A stretch of DNA of 64,000 nt from Bacteroidaceae bacterium (GTDB lineage: Bacteria > Bacteroidota > Bacteroidia > Bacteroidales > Bacteroidaceae), in the NCBI GenBank assembly GCA_024398785.1, contig JAKSIO010000001.1:310001-374000 (forward strand). The letters are read 5' to 3'. A program made the translations under genes and the position numbers. Shown piece by piece: positions 38,926 through 44,977 of the stretch. How positions within the stretch are numbered: the first letter of the stretch is position 1; the number at the start of each line of letters is the position of its first letter. The notes under the pieces are model-generated. The model saw nothing but the letters and a program-made list of their open reading frames with translations. It had not been told where the DNA came from and did no database searches.

Positions 38926-39954
38926 ATGGAAGATAAAATAATTGTTAGCCAAACATCGATGCCACGAAGTGAAAATGAAAAAATTTTCGCTGAAGTGGTA
39001 GGCATGATACAGTCAACAAGGCAGAACGTAATACGTGTTGCCAATACTGCTCTCATCGATCTGTATTGGAGAGTTGGCGAATACCTTTCGTTGAAGATTG
39101 CAAGTGCAGAATGGGGCGATGGGGTGGTACGTCAGCTTGCTGATTACATAAGCCGTAACTTCCCCGACATCAAGGGATTCTCGGATAAGAACCTTTGGCG
39201 AATGAAGCAGTTTTATGAGACGTATGCCGAGGATGCCGAAAAACTCTCGCCACTGGTGAGACAAATCAGTTGGACTAATAATTGCATCATTCTCGCCCGT
39301 ACTAAAGCTATAAAAGAGAAGGAATTTTACCTTAACTTGTGCATTCAGGAACGATTGTCAAAGCGTCAGCTCGACCGACAGATTGACTCTGCCCTCTATG
39401 AGCGCACTCTGGTCTCTCAGCCAAAACTCTCACCACTGTTGAGAGAAATTGCACCAGAGGCAGAACGTGTGTTCCGTGACCAGTATGTCATGGAGTTTAT
39501 TACTGGCAAAGAAGCTAAGCCTGAGAACAATCTGAGGAAGGCGCTCTTGAAGAAGATGAAGCAGTTCATCCTTGAATTGGGCAAGGACTTCATCTGCATT
39601 GAGGAGGAGTATCGACTGCAGGTTGGATGTAGTGACTTCCGCATAGATTTGCTGTTCTACCACAGGGAACTGCAATGCCTTGTTGCCTTTGAACTGAAGA
39701 CCGAAAAGTTCAAGCCTGAGCATCTCGGTCAGCTAAACTTTTACCTCGAAGCCCTCGACCGGGATGTGAAGAAGGCTAAGGAAAACCCCAGCATCGGTGT
39801 GCTGCTCTGCAAGGACAAGGATGACGAGGTGGTGGAATACGCCCTCTCCAGAAGCCTGTCGCCAACGATGGTTGCGGAGTATCAACTCCACCTGCCAGAC
39901 AAAACTCTCCTGCAACAGAAGATGCGTGAACTGGAAGAAGAACTGGAGGATTAA
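38926..39954 (+). CDS. DUF1016 / YhcG-type PD-(D/E)XK nuclease
   Basis: 342 residues from the ATG at 38926, which has an A-rich leader typical of this phylum; an ATG at 38851 would add 25 residues without similarity. The DUF1016 N-terminal domain (about 20-150, with WRVGEYLS and EWGDGVVRQLADYISRNFPD) is followed by a PD-(D/E)XK nuclease domain (about 175-330). There, FRIDLLFYH and CLVAFELKTEKF supply the Asp, Glu and Lys of the active site. The family is found in many bacteria near mobile elements and restriction loci; its role is not established. It sits between a collapsed relative and a long palindrome. Confidence 0.85.
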   Translation: MEDKIIVSQTSMPRSENEKIFAEVVGMIQSTRQNVIRVANTALIDLYWRVGEYLSLKIASAEWGDGVVRQLADYISRNFPDIKGFSDKNLWRMKQFYETYAEDAEKLSPLVRQISWTNNCIILARTKAIKEKEFYLNLCIQERLSKRQLDRQIDSALYERTLVSQPKLSPLLREIAPEAERVFRDQYVMEFITGKEAKPENNLRKALLKKMKQFILELGKDFICIEEEYRLQVGCSDFRIDLLFYHRELQCLVAFELKTEKFKPEHLGQLNFYLEALDRDVKKAKENPSIGVLLCKDKDDEVVEYALSRSLSPTMVAEYQLHLPDKTLLQQKMRELEEELED

Positions 39955-39966
39955 GAAATTAGGGTT

Positions 39967-40018
39967 GAACAGGGGACAGGTTCCGTTCGTTCAGGCGAAC
40001 GGAACCTGTCCCCTGTTC
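39967..40018. repeat. Perfect palindrome with 23-bp arms (REP-like)
   Basis: GAACAGGGGACAGGTTCCGT... (39967-39989) is the exact reverse complement of 39996-40018; the loop is TTCAGG. The GGGGACAGGTTC core resembles palindromes associated with REP/Y1-type (RAYT) transposases in other bacteria. There is no T-run, so it is not a standard terminator. It lies just after the DUF1016 nuclease stop codon. Confidence 0.75.
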
Positions 40019-40074
40019 TGTTGGTGAACTGCGATTGGTGGGGATGGTGGGTGTGTAGAATTTGGTGTGGTATG

Positions 40075-40106
40075 TTTGTTTTTTTTGCGTATGTGTTGTA
40101 TATTTG
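40075..40106 (+). promoter_or_regulatory. Promoter of the duplicated FISUMP lipoprotein gene
   Basis: TTTG (40075-40078), a 20-base spacer and TATATTTG (40099-40106), an exact consensus match. The leader is only about 18 bases. Confidence 0.75.
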
Positions 40107-40130
40107 GTGTTGTTTTAACTCTATAATTAT

Positions 40131-42086
40131 ATGAAAAGAAAGCTATTTGATTGGCTGCTGTTAGCCTTGTGTGTCATAACGGCAGTGTCTTGCAGTAAAA
40201 ACAAGGAAGATATTCCGTCTGCTGCAGTTGTAACTTTGCGTGCGACAGATGTTTCTTATTGCAGTGCAACTCTGAATGGAAAACTGAATGTTTCTGATGA
40301 ACTTATGCCGGTTGTTGAGTTTGGATTTGAGTATTCAGAGGGTGCTGATATATCTACTCCTACTACACAGGTAATCAGAACAATTGGTGTTGATAATAAG
40401 TTCCAATGTACAGTGACAGGTTTAAAAGAGCGGACAGAATATTTTTACCGTTCTTACGTAAAGTACACAAGTACAGGTGTTACTAAATATGGTGATTATA
40501 AATTATTTACCACACCTGCATTTGTTATTGTCCCTTCTGGCAAAGAGAACGGTCACGATTATGTGGACCTTGGCCTTCCAAGTGGTTTGAAGTGGGCAAC
40601 GTGCAACATTGGTGCCAGCAAACCTGAAGATTACGGCAGTTACTTTGCTTGGGGCGAAACTGTTGGTGATCCTTATATTAAGGGCAAGGACGAAGGTTAT
40701 TCAAAGTCATTTGATTGGAGCACTTACAAATATTGTAATGGTAGTTCCACCACAATGACTAAATATTGCACAAATAGCGGAGACGGAACAGTTGATAACA
40801 AGACTACACTTGAGTTAAGCGATGACGCCGCCCGTGCCAACTGGGGTGGTAAGTGGCGCATGCCAACTGCAACGGAAATTGATGAACTTTTTAATAACTG
40901 CACATGGGAATGGACAACCCAGAACGGAGTATATGGCTATAGAGTAACCAGCAAAATTCCAAGTTACACTGATAAATCAATTTTTCTTCCTGCTGCCGGA
41001 TACCGAGACAGTGATATTCTGTGCGATGCGGGTTCATACGGCTACTACTGGTCTTCGTCTCTTGGTACGAACTACAGCTACTACGCTTACGAACTTGACT
41101 TCGGTTCGGACAATCACTACGGGAGCGGCAGCGACCGTTACTATGGGCAATCTGTCCGGCCTGTCTGCCCGTCAGATAATTATGTATCTGTTACTGGTGT
41201 AGAGCTGAACACAACGTCTTTGTCTTTAGAAGTTGGTGGCACTGCAACATTAACTGCTACTGTAAGCCCGTCCGATGCCACAGATAAGAGTGTAACTTGG
41301 GAAAGCAACAACACCTCTGTTGCCATGGTAGATTCCAACGGCAAGATAACAGCCAAGTCTGCCGGTACCGCTACCATCACAGTAACCACCACGGACGGAA
41401 GCAAGACTGCTACATGCACGGTCACCGTCAAGTCTCAACAGAGTTCAGGTGGCAAAGAGAACGGTCATGATTATGTGGACCTTGGCCTTCCAAGTGGTGT
41501 CAAGTGGGCAACGTGCAACATTGGTGCCAGCAAACCTGAGGAATACGGCAGTTATTTTGCATGGGGCGAAACTGTTGGTGATCCTTATATTAAGGGCAAG
41601 GACGAAGGTTATTCAAAGTCATTTGATTGGAGCACTTACAAATATTGTAATGGTAGTTCCACCACAATGACTAAATATTGCACAAGTAGCGGTTACGGTA
41701 CAGTAGATAATAAGACTACACTTGAGTTAAGCGATGACGCCGCCCGTGCCAACTGGGGTGGTAGCTGGCGCATGCCTACCATAACGGAGATAGATGAACT
41801 TTTGGATAACTGCACATGGGTATGGACAACCCAGAACGGTGTTAACGGTTACAAAGTAACAGGTAAGAAAGCGGGCTACACAAACAAGAGTGTTTTTCTT
41901 CCGGTTGCTGGGTACCGTAACAGTGGCAATCTTAACAATGCGGGTTCATACGGCTACTACTGGTCTTCGTCTCTTAATACGTACGGCAGCTACAGCGCGT
42001 ATGGACTTTACTTCTATTCGGGCAGTCACAACAGGAACTACGACAGTCGTCACTATGGGCGATCTGTCCGGCCTGTCTGCCCGTAG
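40131..42086 (+). CDS. Surface lipoprotein with two FISUMP (C-type-lectin-like) domains and retroelement-like variable ends
   Basis: 651 residues. Lipoprotein signal with Cys at about 21 (AVSCSK). Then a fibronectin-III-like domain (about 33-130), FISUMP domain 1 (137-347), a bacterial Ig-like BIG2 domain (about 350-433) and FISUMP domain 2 (441-651). FISUMP (Fibrobacter major paralogous) domains carry WRMPTxxEIDEL, GYYWSSS and SVRPVC. The two domains are separated by exactly 912 bases and share an identical run of more than 110 bases. The last ~48 codons before SVRPVC differ strongly, nearly always at codon positions 1 and 2. Likely a surface ligand-binding protein; the ligand is unknown. 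It has its own consensus promoter and a strong terminator. Confidence 0.85.
   Translation: MKRKLFDWLLLALCVITAVSCSKNKEDIPSAAVVTLRATDVSYCSATLNGKLNVSDELMPVVEFGFEYSEGADISTPTTQVIRTIGVDNKFQCTVTGLKERTEYFYRSYVKYTSTGVTKYGDYKLFTTPAFVIVPSGKENGHDYVDLGLPSGLKWATCNIGASKPEDYGSYFAWGETVGDPYIKGKDEGYSKSFDWSTYKYCNGSSTTMTKYCTNSGDGTVDNKTTLELSDDAARANWGGKWRMPTATEIDELFNNCTWEWTTQNGVYGYRVTSKIPSYTDKSIFLPAAGYRDSDILCDAGSYGYYWSSSLGTNYSYYAYELDFGSDNHYGSGSDRYYGQSVRPVCPSDNYVSVTGVELNTTSLSLEVGGTATLTATVSPSDATDKSVTWESNNTSVAMVDSNGKITAKSAGTATITVTTTDGSKTATCTVTVKSQQSSGGKENGHDYVDLGLPSGVKWATCNIGASKPEEYGSYFAWGETVGDPYIKGKDEGYSKSFDWSTYKYCNGSSTTMTKYCTSSGYGTVDNKTTLELSDDAARANWGGSWRMPTITEIDELLDNCTWVWTTQNGVNGYKVTGKKAGYTNKSVFLPVAGYRNSGNLNNAGSYGYYWSSSLNTYGSYSAYGLYFYSGSHNRNYDSRHYGRSVRPVCP
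40539..41171 (+). repeat. Internal direct repeat, copy 1 (FISUMP domain 1)
   Basis: Aligns without gaps to 41451-42083 at a constant offset of 912 bases. The stretch from TGGGGCGAAAC to TATTGCACAA is identical in both copies, suggesting recent duplication or gene conversion. The end differs as described for the variable regions. Confidence 0.9.
41007..41150 (+). other. Candidate variable region 1 (DGR-like)
   Basis: 48 codons at the end of FISUMP domain 1. In the final 33-codon comparison with region 2, 27 bases differ and 24 of them are at codon positions 1 or 2; 17 of 19 changed codons change the amino acid. Variable codons are mostly NNC or NNT, as expected if template AAC/AAT codons were mutated at adenines. 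An identical block encoding AGSYGYYWSSSL lies inside, and SVRPVCP follows. Confidence 0.55.
41451..42083 (+). repeat. Internal direct repeat, copy 2 (FISUMP domain 2)
   Basis: Second copy of the 40539-41171 repeat; it ends at the stop codon of the gene. Confidence 0.9.
41919..42062 (+). other. Candidate variable region 2 (DGR-like)
   Basis: C-terminal counterpart of region 1. It is richer in AAC/AAT codons (41919-41939 has four), so it looks closer to a presumed template. It is followed by 21 bases identical to copy 1 (from TCTGTCCGG), the stop codon, and then the hairpin at 42088-42128, the position where DGR targets often carry a recognition hairpin. Confidence 0.55.
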
Positions 42087-42087
42087 C

Positions 42088-42128
42088 GAAGAAAACCAAT
42101 GAAAATTCATTTTCATTTGGTGCGCTTC
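42088..42128. repeat. Imperfect hairpin after the lipoprotein stop codon
   Basis: Core GAAAAT-TC-ATTTTC (42101-42114) flanked by CCAAT/TTTGG and GAAG/CTTC. It has the same core design as the inner hairpin at 38145-38158, with different outer arms. Confidence 0.55.
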
Positions 42129-42131
42129 AAA

Positions 42132-42189
42132 CAAAAAACACAGTTATCGCTGAAGGTTCCACGAACCGAAGCGATAACTGCAGTTTTTT
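42132..42189 (+). terminator. Terminator of the lipoprotein gene
   Basis: Stem CAGTTATCGCT (42141-42151) / AGCGATAACTG (42170-42180) with an inner GGTTC/GAACC stem (42155-42159 / 42163-42167), then a T6 run. Confidence 0.85.
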
Positions 42190-42251
42190 CAATTCTTGAG
42201 TAAGATTAGCCCCCGGGGGTCAGGGATGGAGCGAACGTTAGTGAACTCAAT
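42184..42251 (+). repeat. Dispersed intergenic repeat, copy 2
   Basis: Direct repeat of 38203-38272. Together the two copies bracket the DUF1016 genes, the palindrome and the FISUMP lipoprotein. Beyond the repeat, 42252-42398 contains only the -7 element listed next. Confidence 0.75.
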
Positions 42252-42306
42252 CCTGGGTCTGTAGAAATTAATTGCAAAACGTATCCAATTATTTGAAATC
42301 ACTTGT

Positions 42307-42314
42307 TATCTTTG
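42307..42314 (+). promoter_or_regulatory. Candidate -7 element for the Rpn-family gene
   Basis: TATCTTTG matches TAnnTTTG, 84 bases upstream of the start codon; the only TTTG nearby (42292-42295) is too close. Confidence 0.4.
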
Positions 42315-42398
42315 CCATACGTAAACCATGAAATCACCACATCTGATGAATTGGTGCACCATGAATATTTTTTAAAAACACATTAAATCTGAATTTCT

Positions 42399-43301
42399 AT
42401 GAAAAAAGAAAAAAGCAAAGTTTCCGCACAGGGTGCGGCAGTAATCAATCCAAATGATGAGGACATCAGGTTTATAGACCTCCGTGTAGATGTTGCCTTC
42501 AAACGGGTTTTTGCTACACCGGGCAATGAAGAACTGCTCAAGATGCTCATTGACAGTATCCTACCGAATTTGCACGTCAGGACACTGGTTCTTGGCAATC
42601 AGGAAAATATGGGGGACAATCGTGATGACAAGAAGACCGTATTTGACATCAAGGCTACAACCGAAGACGGCGAGACCGTTGTCATTGAGATGCAGCTGGC
42701 AGAGAAGAAAGACTTCAACGACCGTCTTGTCTATTACTCCACCTATCCAATACGTGAACAGGTGCGGAGCGGTGATAAAAAATACAGTCTGGCACCGCTG
42801 TACATAATAGCAATCATGGATTTCAGCATGGATGGTGACAGAACTACAGACAATGTCATAAACAGTTTCTGCATACGTAACGACAATGATATCAGCAGGA
42901 CACTTACTGACAACGTTCATTATGTGACTGTAGAACTGCCCAAGTTCAAGAAGAGCATGTCTGATTTGAAAACCCTGTCCGACAGAGTGATATGGCTGCT
43001 CCGCAATATGGGGTCACTGAAATCTGTTCCTGAAAATTTTAAAGACAAACGTTTGGAAAAACTGTTTGATATATCTAACTTTACGGCCATGACTTACGAA
43101 GAACAGATGGATTATCTGGCCAAGTTCCATGCAGAACTTGACCGTGCAGCAGAACTTGAGGCTGCCATTGACAAGGGACTCAAGCGCGGTATGGAGGAAG
43201 GCAAACTTGAAACTGCAACCAAATTAAAGGCTGCAGGCGTTTCTTTAGACATCATTTCCCAATGCACTGGTGTGCCGATGGATATTCTAAAGAATCTCTA
43301 A
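42399..43301 (+). CDS. Rpn-family recombination-promoting nuclease / PD-(D/E)XK transposase-like protein
   Basis: 300 residues. Family landmarks: DLRVDVAFKRVFATPGNEELL (N-terminal), DIKATTEDGETVVIEMQ with the Asp and E-x-Q active-site residues (about 84-100), DRLVYYSTYPIREQ, and a C-terminal helical part with GLKRGMEEGKLETATKLK. Rpn proteins of E. coli are DNA endonucleases that raise RecA-independent recombination; related copies are frequent and often associated with genome plasticity and phage defence. It has its own terminator and lies immediately beyond repeat copy 2. It is intact. Confidence 0.87.
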   Translation: MKKEKSKVSAQGAAVINPNDEDIRFIDLRVDVAFKRVFATPGNEELLKMLIDSILPNLHVRTLVLGNQENMGDNRDDKKTVFDIKATTEDGETVVIEMQLAEKKDFNDRLVYYSTYPIREQVRSGDKKYSLAPLYIIAIMDFSMDGDRTTDNVINSFCIRNDNDISRTLTDNVHYVTVELPKFKKSMSDLKTLSDRVIWLLRNMGSLKSVPENFKDKRLEKLFDISNFTAMTYEEQMDYLAKFHAELDRAAELEAAIDKGLKRGMEEGKLETATKLKAAGVSLDIISQCTGVPMDILKNL

Positions 43302-43325
43302 TTCGCCGCACACCCGGCCAGCCAT

Positions 43326-43357
43326 AAAAAAAGCGGATCCGCAAGGGTCCGCTTTTC
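43326..43357 (+). terminator. Terminator of the Rpn-family gene
   Basis: AAGCGGATCC (43331-43340) / GGGTCCGCTT (43345-43354) with one G-U pair and a GCAA loop, flanked by A-run and T-run; it could act on both strands. Confidence 0.75.
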
Positions 43358-43383
43358 TTCATTGTATATTCTGTTTCTATGCT

Positions 43384-43700
43384 TTAATTATCCTCAACAT
43401 AATCCAGGATAGTCCAACCCGTCGGAATACCGTTTGCTCTAGAAGGCAGTGTGTTCATATCAGCACTTTTAGTGAAAATTCCTGTTGACTTCACGCCGTC
43501 AACCCTACCAAACAAACAATCATTTGCAGTAATATCTGTTGCCAACATTGTAATGGATGACAGCGATGAACAGTCCGCAAACATGCGGAAATAGCAACCG
43601 AACGCCAAAGTTTTTGCAGGAAGCGCTGGGGCTGTTGTCAATGAGATACAACCTTGGAACATATGAATAAAAAGTTGGGGCACTAATGTTGCGGCTCCAA
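43384..43700 (-). pseudogene. C-terminal remnant of a BspA-type leucine-rich-repeat surface protein
   Basis: About 105 codons whose product resembles the end of Bacteroidales BspA/LRR proteins: repeats of the form MFQGCISLTTAPALPAKTLA, FRMFADCSSLSSITMLATDI, then VDGVKSTGIFTKSADM and GIPTGWTILDY. The expected long N-terminal part is missing. Upstream (on the minus strand) the frame continues without similarity and runs into the opposite-strand lipoprotein gene. It is therefore a truncated leftover. Confidence 0.6.
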
Positions 43701-43717
43701 TTTTTTTTGTAAGTTTG
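43688..43717 (+). promoter_or_regulatory. Candidate promoter of the second FISUMP lipoprotein
   Basis: TAAGTTTG at 43710-43717 is an exact -7 match; GTTG at 43688-43691 lies 18 bases upstream, a weak -33 box. Confidence 0.45.
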
Positions 43718-43753
43718 CCAAATATTCGCATTGTTATAAACCATATTATTGAT

Positions 43754-44473
43754 ATGAAAAAATTATGTTCTATTTTGTCAGTGGCCTTGTGCGCAATTCT
43801 GACAGTTTCCTGCAGTAATGAAAATAAACCTTCAGGCAATGAAAACGGATATGACTATGTGGACCTTGGTCTGAGCGTCAAGTGGGCAACGTGCAACATT
43901 GGTGCTGAAAAACCTGAAGATTACGGAGATTATTTTGCTTGGGGCGAGACTGAACCTTATTATATCACTCTTGATCCTATTGCTTGGCCTAAAGACAAGT
44001 CCAAAGGTTACGACTGGAGTTCTTACAAATACAGTAACAACAGCTCTTCTTTAATGAGCAAATACTGCACCAACGCATTTTACGGTACGGTTGACAACAA
44101 ATCAACACTTGATTTGAGTGACGATGCCGCCAATGCAAATTGGGGTGGAAGCTGGCGCATGCCTACACGTGCTGAACAAGATGAATTGAGAAATGACTGT
44201 ACTTGGGAATGGACCTCTCTGAATGGTGTATACGGATTTAAGGTTACCAGTAAAAAGGCAGGTTATACAAACAGATCAATATTTCTTCCTGCTGCAGGAT
44301 ACCGTTATTTTGACGGCTCAATTGGTGTAGGTTCTACTGGAAATTACTGGTCATCTTCTCTTTACTCAAATTTCAGCAGTTATTCCTACAATCTTTATTT
44401 CAACTCTGAAATATTTGATTGGTACAATGACTGCCGCTATAAAGGCCAGTCTGTACGTGCCGTTTGTAAATAA
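43754..44473 (+). CDS. FISUMP-domain lipoprotein (single domain)
   Basis: 239 residues from the ATG at 43754, which begins a lipoprotein signal (MKKLCSILSVALCAILTVSC, Cys 20). One FISUMP domain follows directly: NGYDYVDLGLSVKWATCNIG, YFAWGETE, WGGSWRMPTRAEQDEL, GNYWSSSL and QSVRAVCK at the end. It is homologous to both domains of the 40131 lipoprotein but much more diverged at the DNA level, so it is an older paralog. The segment before QSVRAVC is Tyr/Ser/Asn/Phe-rich in the same place as the variable regions. Likely surface-exposed; ligand unknown. Confidence 0.82.
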   Translation: MKKLCSILSVALCAILTVSCSNENKPSGNENGYDYVDLGLSVKWATCNIGAEKPEDYGDYFAWGETEPYYITLDPIAWPKDKSKGYDWSSYKYSNNSSSLMSKYCTNAFYGTVDNKSTLDLSDDAANANWGGSWRMPTRAEQDELRNDCTWEWTSLNGVYGFKVTSKKAGYTNRSIFLPAAGYRYFDGSIGVGSTGNYWSSSLYSNFSSYSYNLYFNSEIFDWYNDCRYKGQSVRAVCK

Positions 44474-44492
44474 TTGCAGTTTGTTATAAGAC

Positions 44493-44534
44493 AAACAAAA
44501 AGAAGGGGCAGAATTCTACCCCTTCTTTTTGTTT
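44493..44534. terminator. Bidirectional terminator
   Basis: Perfect 16-bp stem AAACAAAAAGAAGGGG (44493-44508) / CCCCTTCTTTTTGTTT (44519-44534) with a 10-base loop; T-rich on both strands. It serves the FISUMP lipoprotein gene and the convergent secA unit, and marks the right edge of the accessory region. Confidence 0.85.
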
Positions 44535-44554
44535 TATGTGCTGTGTGCCTGATA

Positions 44555-44965
44555 TTATTCCAGCAGGTGCTTGAGGAAATCATCCAGTTCCTCATCAAGA
44601 CCTTCCATCAGAGCATGACTCGCAAGTTGGGTGTCCTGGTCTATCAGCATAAGCTCTGTTATGCTTTCCTTGTCCTGGTCAACAAGAACAAAAGAGAACG
44701 GTTGCCAGATAGCAAGAGTGTCAAAAGGCATTTCTTTGTTCAATTCATCAAGAACGGAACGTAATTTCTGTTCCATCTGATTGTAGAAATCCTCTTCAGG
44801 AATATCTGTGGTGTCTTCAACAAAACCTTGTGACAGCTGGCTGTCATCGTCCCAGATTATAACCTCTCCATTCTGTCCGGGTTGGATCAGAATGTCAGTT
44901 GTTACTTTGTCTTCCTTGTTGAGGTATTTTGACAAAGCCTCTTTAATAATCTCTTTTGTTGTCAT
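44555..44965 (-). CDS. Small acidic protein of unknown function downstream of secA
   Basis: 136 residues, strongly acidic, without signal peptide, Cys or membrane segment, so probably cytoplasmic. I do not recognise a family. Its start lies 12 bases after the secA stop and a strong terminator follows, so it is likely co-transcribed with secA. The C-terminal ALMEGLDEELDDFLKHLLE suggests a terminal acidic helix. Confidence 0.7.
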   Translation of the reverse strand: MTTKEIIKEALSKYLNKEDKVTTDILIQPGQNGEVIIWDDDSQLSQGFVEDTTDIPEEDFYNQMEQKLRSVLDELNKEMPFDTLAIWQPFSFVLVDQDKESITELMLIDQDTQLASHALMEGLDEELDDFLKHLLE

Positions 44966-44977
44966 ATTGCTAAAAGT

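Noticed and set aside
43701..43839. N-terminal extension of the BspA-type fragment
   Set aside because: This part has no similarity to such proteins and is antisense to the signal peptide region of the 43754 lipoprotein gene.
40131..44473. A complete diversity-generating retroelement in the window
   Set aside because: No reverse-transcriptase frame and no A-rich template copy of the variable regions were seen here; only target-like features are reported.
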